Part shown: positions 50,764 through 59,064 of the stretch, one piece after another | How positions within the stretch are numbered: the stretch's first letter is position 1 | Layout of the letters: each line of letters opens with the position of its first letter | Assembly: GCA_000421085.1 (NCBI GenBank) | Contig: ATWE01000003.1 | Coordinates: forward strand, 372,001-436,000 | From: Ensifer sp. USDA 6670 | Lineage (GTDB): Bacteria; Pseudomonadota; Alphaproteobacteria; Rhizobiales; Rhizobiaceae | DNA length: 64,000 nucleotides | Direction: 5' to 3' | Notes under the pieces: generated by a model | The model's database searches: none | What the model was told of the DNA's origin: nothing | What the model saw: only the letters and a program-made list of their open reading frames with translations | Translations under genes and position numbers: made by a program

Positions 50764-51201
50764 CTACTGTTTGAGTTCGGCGTGGCAGATGGCATCGAAC
50801 TGTTCCGCCAACTCGGCGAGTGTGACCTCGCCCAATCTGCCGATCAGCAGCCGTTCGGCTCGATCGAGCGCATCCGCGACTGCGCTGTTGACGACCCGTT
50901 CGACCGCGCAGGATGGATTGTCGTTGTCAAGGCCAATCGCGAAGATATGACGGCCGCCGACTGCCCGATGAATATCCAGCAAGGTCGTTTTGTTGAGGTC
51001 GCAGGCAATCGTCCAACCGCCCCCCTGTCCAGTGACAGATCGAACATAGCCGTTGGCGCGCAAGCCAGCCATGGTCCGACGAACGACAACGGCGTTCGTC
51101 TGAAGCATTCCGGCGATATGCTCGGATGTATATGGGCGATCATGGCGGGCCATGTGCAGCAGGACGTGGAGCATGCGGGACAAGCGGCTGTCGGTTCTCA
51201 T
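50764..51201 (-). CDS. Rrf2 family regulator without an iron-sulfur cysteine cluster
   Basis: The product is 145 aa. The winged HTH begins RLSRMLHVLLHMARHDRPYT, with SEHIAGMLQTNAVVVRRTMA and the wing SVTGQGGGWTIACDL (about residues 55-69). Only scattered cysteines are present (C67 and one in NPSCAVE), not the three-Cys cluster of IscR or NsrR. This suggests a YwnA/thiol-type sensor or no metal. ATG 51201 overlaps the stop of the flavoprotein gene as ATGA, so the pair is one operon and probably autoregulated. Confidence 0.87.
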   Translation of the reverse strand: MRTDSRLSRMLHVLLHMARHDRPYTSEHIAGMLQTNAVVVRRTMAGLRANGYVRSVTGQGGGWTIACDLNKTTLLDIHRAVGGRHIFAIGLDNDNPSCAVERVVNSAVADALDRAERLLIGRLGEVTLAELAEQFDAICHAELKQ

Positions 51202-52148
51202 GATGCTCTTCGTGAGATGTCAGCCGAGCCGCCATTCCTCTGATTGGCCGTTCGCCGCTCTATTTCTCTCTCCAGCAGATACATGACGACATGCGGGCCA
51301 ACATTGGTGCCGGCAGCGGACGCGTGAGCGAGATGAGCGGCGGGATCGGCGGCGTTTCCGACGGCAAAAATCCCCGGTCGGCTTGTCCGTCCGGCGCTGT
51401 CGGCCCGAGCCAAGCCCATGTCGTCAACATCACATAGGCTAGCTGCGAGATCGGAGGCCGCGACCATGTCAGCAGCAATCCAGGCGGCGTCGCAGGCGAT
51501 CGATTTCCCCTTGCGTGTCGTGAGCGCTTCAAGTCGCTCGCCTCCGTGAACCAAGCCCGTCACCTCGTCGGCAATCACCTCGATCTCCAAAAGTCGCAGG
51601 CGACAGAGATCGACGTCGGTGAACGCATGCTCCGAAACCACGGTCACGTCGCGAGACCACATCCACACCCATGATGCCATGTGGACCAGCCTGTTGGGCA
51701 CTCCGAAGACCACGAAGCGCTTTCCTTGCACCTCATAACCATCGAAGCATGGGCAGACACGAAGATCTCTTCCCCAGACCTTGGGCAACCCTGAAAGCGG
51801 CGGCAGTTTGTCGATCAGTCCGGTTGCAAGAACAACGGTGCGAGCCATCGTTACCGAATGGCCGTGATGCACCTCGAAAAGGCCGTCGGCGCGTGGAGTT
51901 ACCGACTTTACTCGCTGGCGTATGATCTCGACCCCGTATTGTTGGACCTCAGCGCTGGCTCGGGCAAGCAGCTCCTGGGGCGGCAACCCATCGAAGCCGA
52001 GGTACTCGCGGACTTCCTCAACGCTTTCGATCCGGGTTGTGCCTCCATCGAATATGATAGCGGTCCTGCCTGCTCTGCCGAGGAATAAAGCGGCGCTTAG
52101 ACCCGCAACACCCGCGCCCACGATTACCGCGTCCACGACACGTTCCAT
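51198..52148 (-). CDS. Thioredoxin-reductase-like FAD/NAD(P) oxidoreductase with an altered active site
   Basis: The product is 316 aa from ATG 52148; an upstream extension is open but not credible. It shows the FAD motif AVIVGAGVAGLSAALFLGRA (about residues 7-26), ATGLIDKLPPL, and the C-terminal FAVGNAADP site. Where thioredoxin reductases have CATC it reads RVCPCFDGYE, a C-P-C, so the normal CxxC dithiol is not present. It therefore belongs with the TrxB-like flavoproteins of unknown acceptor. It is co-transcribed with the Rrf2 regulator, which suggests a redox or thiol stress role. Confidence 0.85.
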   Translation of the reverse strand: MERVVDAVIVGAGVAGLSAALFLGRAGRTAIIFDGGTTRIESVEEVREYLGFDGLPPQELLARASAEVQQYGVEIIRQRVKSVTPRADGLFEVHHGHSVTMARTVVLATGLIDKLPPLSGLPKVWGRDLRVCPCFDGYEVQGKRFVVFGVPNRLVHMASWVWMWSRDVTVVSEHAFTDVDLCRLRLLEIEVIADEVTGLVHGGERLEALTTRKGKSIACDAAWIAADMVAASDLAASLCDVDDMGLARADSAGRTSRPGIFAVGNAADPAAHLAHASAAGTNVGPHVVMYLLEREIERRTANQRNGGSADISRRAS

Positions 52149-52329
52149 TCTACTATCTCGCTCTGAATCTCGTTCGGGCCGCGAGTATAGAACGCCCAGC
52201 ATCATGCGCAACATCAAATGTTACAAATAAACGAGAAAGACTATGATTGCCCCGGGTGGCTGCTTCGTCGATCCGGCTAATGCCCCTGGTTCCCGCTGGG
52301 CGGCTTCAACCCGCTACAGGCTGAAACGC

Positions 52330-52425
52330 GCTCCGAAGTCGCGCCGGTTGGAGGCAACTCCAATGCAAGTGGGGCACGCCTGGCTGCTGCAGCGGCCGCC
52401 GGACATCCTGCTGATCCCCGGCACC
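52330..52425 (+). pseudogene. Scrap of an aldo/keto reductase gene
   Basis: The frame encodes LEATPMQVGHAWLLQRPPDI followed by LLIPGT, the conserved late segment of AKR family proteins (usually ATPMQVALAWLLQRSP...IPGTSS). No barrel start or catalytic tetrad precedes it and the match ends abruptly. An upstream piece in another frame (ETRSEVA) may belong to it, which implies a frameshift. The rest of the 465-bp gap between 52149 and 52613 shows nothing else I can name. Confidence 0.65.
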
Positions 52426-52613
52426 ATGAAGAAACGGTCTGTCATGACCTGCTCCCACCGCGTCCTTAAAGGCGGCATCGGGCACAATTTGCCCCCGGGA
52501 GTCTCCGCGCGCCTCTGCCGACGCTGTAATCGAAGCCGATGCGAACAGCTAGGGGCTCCGGAAAGCAGTTGATCAAGTGTGAGTGACAAAAAGGGGTCGT
52601 CTGGAAATTCATC

Positions 52614-54089
52614 CTAGCCCCGCTCCGCGATCCGCGCCGCAGTCAGAGCCACGCCGTCCGCTATGCGGTTGCGCGCGATCGACGAGTAGCCCATGCGGAA
52701 GAAACGGCATGGTCCGTCATCCTTCGGAAAGAAGGGCGATCCGGATTCGATCAGCACGCCGTCCTTACGTAAAACGTTCATCAGCAAGTCCGCATCGAGA
52801 CCTTCCGGTCCCTCGATCCAGAAGGACGTGCCGCCGAAAGCCGCGGATCCGGCGATCTTCAACCCGGCATCCCGGAGGGCGGCGTCCATGATGATGTGGC
52901 GGCGATGATACTCCTCGCGCATGCGGTGCAGCACGGCATCATAGTGTCCGAGCGCCAGAAAATAGGCGGCGGTTCTCTGAAGGTGTCCCGGCGGATGCCG
53001 CAAAATCAAGGCCCGTAGTGCCCGCGCCTCCCGGATCACGGCAGCCGGCGCCACCAGATAGCCGAGGCGCAGGCCGGGAAACAGCGACTTGGAGAAACTG
53101 CCGATGTAGAAGACCCGCCCGCTGCGGTCGAAGGCCTTGAGGGCCGGGGAGGGGGGCGCCAGAAAGCTCATCTCGAACTCGTAATCGTCCTCGACGATTA
53201 TGAAGTCCTTGGAGGCGGCCGCCTCGAGCAAGGCCGCCCGCCGCTCGATCGGCATCGTCGCGCCGGTCGGCGAATGATGGCTGGGCGTGACGAACACGGC
53301 ATCGATCTTTTCCGGAAGCGCGGCCGGCGGCAGGCCGTCCCTGTCCACGTCGACGAAGGTGATCCCGGCGCCGCTCAGGCGAAGCGATGCACTCATGTCG
53401 GGATGGCAGGGATTCTCGCAGACCGCATGGGAGCCCGGACGCAACAGGAGCTGGATGACGATCCACAGAGCGTTCTGCGCGCCCACCGTCACCAGAATCT
53501 CATCGGGATTGGCGCGGATGCCGCGGCCCGGCAGCGTGCGCGAGCAGATATAGTTGACAAGCTGGATGTCGTCCGCCGCCGCGAAGTCGCCCGCCATCAG
53601 CTCGAAATCCTCGCGCGCCAGCGCCCGTCGAGCGCAGTCGCGCCAGGCAGTGAGGTCGAACAGCGACGGGTCCATCTGACCGTAGAGGAACGGATAAGGA
53701 TAGGCTCGCCAGTCCAGGGGTTTACGCATCTGCTTGGCGACGATGAAGGTCGAGCGCAACTTGGCCGACCAGTCGATCGCATCGGCCGCAGCATGGGCGT
53801 CCTGCATCGCGATGGCTGTCGTCGGGGGTTTTCCGGCGACACGGTAGCCGCTCCGGTTCGCCGCCTCCACATAGCCCTGGGAAGCGAGTTCCTGATAGGC
53901 GAGCGTTACCGTGATCCGCGAAATATTCAGATAGGCCGCGAGCTTGCGGCTGGAGGGCAATTGGGCGCCCGGCGCCAGGCGGCCCGACAATACCGCCGAA
54001 ACGATCGTTTCACGGATCTGCGCCTGCAGGCCCGTCTGGCTGGCCCGGTCGAGGAAGAAGATCGTTTCGGAGACGGTCGAGCCCGCCAT
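52614..54089 (-). CDS. tauR: Taurine-responsive MocR/PdxR-type regulator
   Basis: The product is 491 aa. A GntR-type winged HTH (about residues 20-85, SSRKLAAYLNISRITVTLAY) is fused to an aminotransferase-like domain that should bind pyridoxal phosphate, with the Lys in YIGSFSKSLFPGLRLGYLV. GAGGTGAACA lies before ATG 54089. It is divergent from tauA. Direct repeats in the gap match what is reported for Rhodobacter TauR. It probably activates the taurine genes when taurine is present. Confidence 0.9.
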   Translation of the reverse strand: MAGSTVSETIFFLDRASQTGLQAQIRETIVSAVLSGRLAPGAQLPSSRKLAAYLNISRITVTLAYQELASQGYVEAANRSGYRVAGKPPTTAIAMQDAHAAADAIDWSAKLRSTFIVAKQMRKPLDWRAYPYPFLYGQMDPSLFDLTAWRDCARRALAREDFELMAGDFAAADDIQLVNYICSRTLPGRGIRANPDEILVTVGAQNALWIVIQLLLRPGSHAVCENPCHPDMSASLRLSGAGITFVDVDRDGLPPAALPEKIDAVFVTPSHHSPTGATMPIERRAALLEAAASKDFIIVEDDYEFEMSFLAPPSPALKAFDRSGRVFYIGSFSKSLFPGLRLGYLVAPAAVIREARALRALILRHPPGHLQRTAAYFLALGHYDAVLHRMREEYHRRHIIMDAALRDAGLKIAGSAAFGGTSFWIEGPEGLDADLLMNVLRKDGVLIESGSPFFPKDDGPCRFFRMGYSSIARNRIADGVALTAARIAERG

Positions 54090-54105
54090 TGTTCACCTCG
54101 TCCAA

Positions 54106-54137
54106 CTGGACTCATCTAACTTCCTATCTGGATATAA
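54106..54137. promoter_or_regulatory. Direct-repeat TauR-box candidates
   Basis: ctggactcat (54106-54115) and ctggatataa (54128-54137) are direct repeats 22 bp apart in the tauR-tauA gap. R. capsulatus TauR is reported, to my recollection, to bind direct repeats of the CTGGAC(C/T)TAA type. The location 16 bp from tauR and 108 bp from tauA allows control of both genes. Confidence 0.75.
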
Positions 54138-54245
54138 GGCAATCCGAGGCGTGGGCCTATTTCTATTCGGCAAGCAAAGACCGTCATTCAATGTACGGCG
54201 CGACCCCGCAACAAGCGGGGCGACATAACCAAAGAGGGTAACGAC

Positions 54246-55265
54246 ATGATCCACCTTAGAAGTTTCAAGCGCTTGTCCGGAGCCGTGGCCATCGCCGCCG
54301 GCGTCCTGACCTCCTTCGCCGCCCAGGCGGAAACCAGCGTCGTCGTGGGCTACCAGCAGATCGTCGGACCGTTCATCTCGGCGATTGCCGACGGACGTTT
54401 CGATGCCGCAGCGAAGGAAGCCGGCTATACGATCGATTGGCGCCAGTTCAGCTCCGGCGGTGACATTTCGACGGCGCTCGCCTCCGGAAACGTGCCGATC
54501 GGCGTCATCGGCTCGACCGGAACGACAGCCGCAGCGTCCCGCGGCGTCGAGCTCGAACTCTTCTGGATCCTCGACAATATCGGCAAGTCGGAAGCGCTCG
54601 TCGCCCGAGAGGGATCCGGCATCGAAAAGCCGGAAGACCTGAAGGGAAAGAATGTCGGCGTTCCCTTCGTCTCGACTTCGCACTTCCATCTGCTGGTCGG
54701 CCTCGAACAGGTCTGGAAAACCGATCCGAGGGAAGTGAACATCCTCAACATGAAGCCGCCGCAGATCGTTGCTGCCTGGCAGCGCGGCGATATCGATGCC
54801 GCCTATGTCTGGCCGCCGGCGCTATCGGAGCTCCTGAAGAGCGGCAAGGTCATCTCCGATTCCGAGGCTATCGGCGCGGCGAGCGTGCCGACCTTCGACG
54901 GGCTCGTGGCCGACAAGGAATGGGCCGAGGAAAACCCCAAATTCATGGCCGCCTTCACCAAGGTGCTCGCGGACGCTTACGCCGATTACAAGGCGAACGG
55001 CAGCGGCTGGAAGGCTGACTCGCCGCAGGTCCAGGGCATGGTCAAGCTGATCGGCGGCGACGCCGAGGGTATCGTCCAGGCTCTGAACCTCCTGTCCTTC
55101 CCGACCGCCGACGAACAGGTCTCCGATAAGTGGCTCGGCGGCGGCGCTGTCCGAGCGCTTGAGGCGAGCGCCAAGTTTCTGGTCGATCAGAAACAGATCG
55201 ACACCGCGCTCGACGACTACGCGCCCTTCGTCAACAGCGCCTACGCGAAAGAAGTCTCCAAGTAG
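54246..55265 (+). CDS. tauA: Taurine ABC transporter periplasmic binding protein
   Basis: The product is 339 aa. The signal peptide (LSGAVAIAAGVLTSFAAQA, cleavage before ETS) is followed by an SsuA/TauA fold with VVVGYQQIVGPF, FSSGGDISTALASGNVPIGV and VPFVSTSHFHLLVGLE. AGAGGGTAACG precedes the ATG. It captures taurine for TauBC. It is the first plus-strand gene of the dissimilation cluster, followed by about 90 bp with a GC hairpin before tauB. Confidence 0.92.
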   Translation: MIHLRSFKRLSGAVAIAAGVLTSFAAQAETSVVVGYQQIVGPFISAIADGRFDAAAKEAGYTIDWRQFSSGGDISTALASGNVPIGVIGSTGTTAAASRGVELELFWILDNIGKSEALVAREGSGIEKPEDLKGKNVGVPFVSTSHFHLLVGLEQVWKTDPREVNILNMKPPQIVAAWQRGDIDAAYVWPPALSELLKSGKVISDSEAIGAASVPTFDGLVADKEWAEENPKFMAAFTKVLADAYADYKANGSGWKADSPQVQGMVKLIGGDAEGIVQALNLLSFPTADEQVSDKWLGGGAVRALEASAKFLVDQKQIDTALDDYAPFVNSAYAKEVSK

Positions 55266-55272
55266 CAGACGA

Positions 55273-55292
55273 CGCGCGCTCCCGCCCGCGCG
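55273..55292 (+). other. Short GC hairpin between tauA and tauB
   Basis: cgcgcg at 55273-55278 can pair with cgcgcg at 55287-55292 over an eight-base loop, directly after the tauA stop. It is weaker than the hairpins at 12210 and 42177 but in the same position relative to binding-protein and ATPase genes. Confidence 0.4.
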
Positions 55293-55355
55293 CCGTGCGC
55301 GGTCAGGAGCGCCGCTGATACCCTCGACACAGCACTTTCCAGGAAGGCCTGCGAC

Positions 55356-56168
55356 ATGGAAACGCTCAACGTCAGCAATGTCAGTCTGACCTATCCCGGT
55401 CTCTATTCGGACCAGGCGGTCATCGCGCTCAAGGGCGTGAATCTCGAAATCAAAAGCGGCGATTTCGTCGTCGCCCTCGGTGCGTCCGGCTGCGGCAAGA
55501 CCACGCTCCTCAACCTAATGGCGGGCTTCATGGCGCCGAGCGACGGGGAAATCACGCTGGGAGACCGCCGCATCACCGGCCCCGGCGCCGACCGTGGGGT
55601 CGTCTTCCAGAAGCACGCGCTGCTCCCCTGGCTCAACGTCATCGACAATACCGAGTTCGGATTGAAGCTCAGGGGTGTCGACAAGGCGACCCGGCGGGAC
55701 CTGGCGACGAGAAATCTCGCCCTTGTCGGGCTGCAGGATTTCCACCGTCACATGATTTATCACCTCTCCGGCGGCATGCAGCAGCGTGTCGGCATCGCCC
55801 GCGCGCTCACCTGCGATCCGGCGATGCTGCTCATGGACGAGCCGATGGCTGCGCTCGACGCGCTGACGCGCGAGACCATCCAGGAATTGCTGCTGGAAGT
55901 GTGGCAACTCACCAACAAGATGTTCTTCTTCATCACCCACAGCGTCGAGGAGGCGCTGTTCCTCGGCTCCAGGCTGATCGTGATGTCGCCCCGTCCGGGC
56001 CGCATCACCCATACCTACGAGCTCGATTTCAACAAACGCTTCCTGGAGAACGGCAATGCACGCGCAATCAAATCCAGCCGCGACTTCATCGACATGCGTG
56101 AAGAAATCCTCGGCATCATCTATGGCGACGAGCTCCAGTCCGGCAACCCGGAGCTCCTCCATGCTTGA
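55356..56168 (+). CDS. tauB: Taurine ABC transporter ATPase
   Basis: The product is 270 aa. Walker A is GASGCGKTT (about residues 46-54), the signature [15 protein letters not shown], Walker [13 protein letters not shown] and the switch histidine [10 protein letters not shown]. It belongs to the NitT/TauT subfamily. AGGAAGGCC lies upstream of the ATG. It overlaps tauC by 8 bases. It provides ATP-driven taurine uptake with TauA and TauC. Confidence 0.93.
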   Translation: METLNVSNVSLTYPGLYSDQAVIALKGVNLEIKSGDFVVALGASGCGKTTLLNLMAGFMAPSDGEITLGDRRITGPGADRGVVFQKHALLPWLNVIDNTEFGLKLRGVDKATRRDLATRNLALVGLQDFHRHMIYHLSGGMQQRVGIARALTCDPAMLLMDEPMAALDALTRETIQELLLEVWQLTNKMFFFITHSVEEALFLGSRLIVMSPRPGRITHTYELDFNKRFLENGNARAIKSSRDFIDMREEILGIIYGDELQSGNPELLHA

Positions 56169-56988
56169 GGGTGTCGCAAAGAGCAAGCCGGTTCGTCCGG
56201 GCAGGATTTACGGTGCGCCGGGCGACGGCATGAGCGGCCACATCAGCCTGCTCACGGCCCTTGCGTTCATCGCGCTCTGGCTGCTCGTGACCGAAATGGG
56301 CTGGATCAAGCCGTTGTTCCTGCCGTCGCCGCTCGCGGTCTGGGACAAGTTCGTGATCGCGCTTACGGAAGGGGTCTCGAACTCGACTTTGGCACAGCAT
56401 ACGCTGGCAAGTCTCGGCCGCGTGCTCGGAGCTTTCCTGCTGGCCCTCGTCACGGCCGTTCCCGTCGGCATCCTCATGGGCGTCAACCGGGTGGTGCGCG
56501 GTCTCTTCGACCCGATCATCGAATTCTACCGGCCGCTGCCGCCGCTCGCCTATCTGCCGTTGATCATCATCTGGCTCGGCATCGGTGAATTCCCGAAAGT
56601 GTTCCTGATCTACCTGGCGATCTTCGCGCCGATGGCGATCGCGGCCAGGGCCGGTGTCCGCTCGGTCTCGACGGAACAGATCCATGCGGCTTACGCGATG
56701 GGCGCGACGCGAGCCCAGGTGATCGGACATGTGATCCTGAAGGCTGCCCTCCCGGAGATATTCACCGGCATGCGTATCGGGATCGGCGTCGGCTGGACCA
56801 CGCTCGTCGCCGCCGAAATGGTGGCCGCCCATCGTGGCCTCGGCTTCATGGTCCTGAATGCCGCCGAATATCTCGCCAGCGATACGGTCATCATGGGCAT
56901 CGTCGTCATCGGTGTCTTCGCCTTCGCCTTCGATCTCATGATCCGCTACCTCGAAAAGGCGCTCATTCCCTGGAAGGGCAAAGTGTGA
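56161..56988 (+). CDS. tauC: Taurine ABC transporter permease
   Basis: The product is 275 aa from ATG 56161, whose ribosome site (GGAG) lies inside tauB. It has six helices. The EAA loop [20 protein letters not shown] is at about residues 178-197, where the permease contacts Tau[15 protein letters not shown] near the N-terminus is typical of SsuC/TauC proteins. It completes the importer; catabolic genes follow after 116 bp. Confidence 0.93.
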   Translation: MLEGVAKSKPVRPGRIYGAPGDGMSGHISLLTALAFIALWLLVTEMGWIKPLFLPSPLAVWDKFVIALTEGVSNSTLAQHTLASLGRVLGAFLLALVTAVPVGILMGVNRVVRGLFDPIIEFYRPLPPLAYLPLIIIWLGIGEFPKVFLIYLAIFAPMAIAARAGVRSVSTEQIHAAYAMGATRAQVIGHVILKAALPEIFTGMRIGIGVGWTTLVAAEMVAAHRGLGFMVLNAAEYLASDTVIMGIVVIGVFAFAFDLMIRYLEKALIPWKGKV

Positions 56989-57104
56989 CGGCAGCCGCTC
57001 GGACCTAGTCGGCCGCCCCGGACAACCTCTTCTCAAGCATTTCAACGAGCCTACGGCCGCCCGCCCGGCGAAGCCATGCCCTGGCATGAACAAAGGATTT
57101 CGAC

Positions 57105-57491
57105 ATGACCGCCGAAGATCTTGCAAAGCTTTTCGACGCCTTCAACAGACACGACATCGACAACGTCATGGCCTTTTTCGCCGCCGATTGCGTCTTCAAC
57201 GCCGTTGCCGGTCCGGAGGCCTGCGGCAAGCGCATCGCCGGCGCCGAGGCGATTGCCGATGCCTTCTCAGGCGTATGGACGGCAATGCGGGATGCCCATT
57301 GGGATCATCACAGCCACTTCGTCCACGGTGATCGCGCCGTCTCCGAGTGGACGTTCTCGGGGACCAATGCGGACGGCACGCGCATCGTCGCGGAAGGCTG
57401 CGATCTCTTCACGCTTCGCGACGGAAAGATCGTCCGCAAGCAGGCGTTCCGAAAGAACCGACCGCTCATCGAACCGCAGCCGAGATACTGA
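57105..57491 (+). CDS. tauX: NTF2-like small protein, probable small subunit of taurine dehydrogenase
   Basis: The product is 128 aa (about 14 kDa), a SnoaL/NTF2-like fold with AFNRHDIDNVMAFFAADCVF (about residues 12-31) and WTFSGTNADGTRI. AAAGGA precedes the ATG. Taurine dehydrogenase of Paracoccus and Rhodobacter is reported to have a small subunit of about this size (TauX) next to a FAD subunit of about 50 kDa (TauY). Here the next gene is exactly such a flavoprotein. The assignment is by size and position; its role is probably structural or for electron transfer. Confidence 0.72.
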   Translation: MTAEDLAKLFDAFNRHDIDNVMAFFAADCVFNAVAGPEACGKRIAGAEAIADAFSGVWTAMRDAHWDHHSHFVHGDRAVSEWTFSGTNADGTRIVAEGCDLFTLRDGKIVRKQAFRKNRPLIEPQPRY

Positions 57492-57499
57492 GAGCCTCC

Positions 57500-57609
57500 A
57501 GAGCGGGATGAGGAAAAGCGTACGCGGTTTTCCGCCCCGCATGCCGCTCTGAACTTTGGAATCGATCACGTTGATGATTTTGGGTCGATCCAAAATCATC
57601 GTGATTTAG
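57500..57609. repeat. Full RIME-like element between tauX and tauY
   Basis: The first palindrome is agagcgggatgaggaaaag with gcggttttccgccccgcatg and gccgctct. The second is atcacgttgatgatttt with aaaatcatcgtgat around the gggtcgatcc loop. This is the two-palindrome RIME layout of 19353-19463 in mirror order. It separates two genes thought to encode subunits of one enzyme. Confidence 0.8.
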
Positions 57610-57622
57610 GCAGGATCACGAC

Positions 57623-59023
57623 ATGGAACACCAACTGGCCAGACCGATCGCATCGCGGAAGCCCTTCGATCCGACCTATGATCCGATCCGCGCGCCCAAT
57701 CCGGGCGATGGCAAGGACTATGCGCCGACTTATTGGATTGGCACGGCCGGGGCTCCGCCTGCCGACGACGGGCCCGTTACAGGCGATATGGACGTCGACG
57801 TCGCTATCGTCGGCTCCGGATATACCGGGCTCTCCTGCGCGATCCATCTGGCCCAGGAGCATGGCATCAAGGCGACGGTGCTCGAAGCCAACGGGGTCGC
57901 TTGGGGCTGCAGCACACGCAATGGCGGTCAGGCGCAGATCTCCGCCGGCCGGCTCAAGCGTTCGCAATGGATCGAGCGCTGGGGCGTCGATGTGGCCAAA
58001 AGGCTGCATGGCGAAATCAGCGAGGCCTTCGATCTCTTCCGAGACCTGATCCGCTCGCCCGAAATCGACTGCGACCCTCAGGACGGCGGCCACCTCTATA
58101 TCGCCCATAGGGACAAGGTGATGCCGGCGCTCGAAGCCGAGTCGCGGCTTCTCAACGAGGTTTTCGGCTACCGCTCGCGCATCGTCGGCCGCGATGAGGT
58201 CCACCGCGACTTCGTACGCGACGAGGAGGCGAGGGGGGCGATGTACGAACCGGACGGCATGGGCATCCACGCGGCCAAACTCGCCTTCGGCTATCTCAAT
58301 CTGGCACGCAAGCTCGGTGCGCGGGTCCACACGGCAAGCCCCGTTCTCGGCTGCGACTGGAAGAACGGCGCCTATCATCTGACTACGCCGGGCGGCACCG
58401 TTCGTGCGCGCGCCGTCTGCATTGCGACGGCGGGCTATACCTCGCCGGACCTGCATACGCTGACGCGGCACAGGCTGATGCCGATCCTCTCGAACTCGAT
58501 CGTCACACGCCCGCTGACCGAGGAAGAACGCGCCGAACTGAACTTCAAGACCCGGATCCCGCTCACCGATACGCGCACGCTGCGCCACTATTACCGGATG
58601 ATGCCGGACGGCCGCGTGCAGATCGGCAGCCGCAGCGCCATCACAGGCCGCGACGCAGTCAACCCCAAACATCTCGATCGGCTGCTCGAAGGGCTCTACC
58701 GCAAGTTCCCGATCCTGAAGGGGATCAGGATCGACTACTCCTGGTGGGGCTGGGTCGATGTCAGCCACGACATGATGCCGCGGATCTTCCGGCCCGATCC
58801 GAAGCAGCCGCTGTTCTACGCCATGGGCTATGGCGGCAACGGCGTCATGTATTCCGCCCAGGCCGGCCGCCGCATGGCCCAGATGGTGGCGGGCAAGGGC
58901 GGCGCACTCGATCTGCCGATCTTCACGTCGCCGCTGCCGAGCCATGGCCTGCTCACGCCTTTCAGACGCCTCGGCCAGTGGGGCATGTATCGCTGGTACT
59001 ACCTCAAGGATGAAATTCTCTAG
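57623..59023 (+). CDS. tauY: FAD-dependent taurine dehydrogenase large subunit
   Basis: The product is 466 aa (about 52 kDa). It is a DAO-family flavoprotein with the dinucleotide motif VAIVGSGYTGLSCAIHLA (about residues 57-74) and the NGGQAQISAG segment of the PuuB/amine-oxidase group. Near the end come YAMGYGGNGVMYSAQAGR with the FAD-contacting glycines. In this cluster it is best read as TauY, oxidising taurine to sulfoacetaldehyde with release of ammonium and electrons to the respiratory chain. AGGA lies upstream of ATG 57623. A transaminase (Tpa) route gene is absent, supporting the dehydrogenase route. Confidence 0.85.
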   Translation: MEHQLARPIASRKPFDPTYDPIRAPNPGDGKDYAPTYWIGTAGAPPADDGPVTGDMDVDVAIVGSGYTGLSCAIHLAQEHGIKATVLEANGVAWGCSTRNGGQAQISAGRLKRSQWIERWGVDVAKRLHGEISEAFDLFRDLIRSPEIDCDPQDGGHLYIAHRDKVMPALEAESRLLNEVFGYRSRIVGRDEVHRDFVRDEEARGAMYEPDGMGIHAAKLAFGYLNLARKLGARVHTASPVLGCDWKNGAYHLTTPGGTVRARAVCIATAGYTSPDLHTLTRHRLMPILSNSIVTRPLTEEERAELNFKTRIPLTDTRTLRHYYRMMPDGRVQIGSRSAITGRDAVNPKHLDRLLEGLYRKFPILKGIRIDYSWWGWVDVSHDMMPRIFRPDPKQPLFYAMGYGGNGVMYSAQAGRRMAQMVAGKGGALDLPIFTSPLPSHGLLTPFRRLGQWGMYRWYYLKDEIL

Positions 59024-59064
59024 CCGCCCGGTCGGCCTTACCCTCAACGCGAAAGGAACATGAC

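Noticed and set aside
57596..59047. A 483-codon minus-strand frame opposite tauY
   Set aside because: It is the shadow of the FAD oxidoreductase gene, with no credible start or domain.
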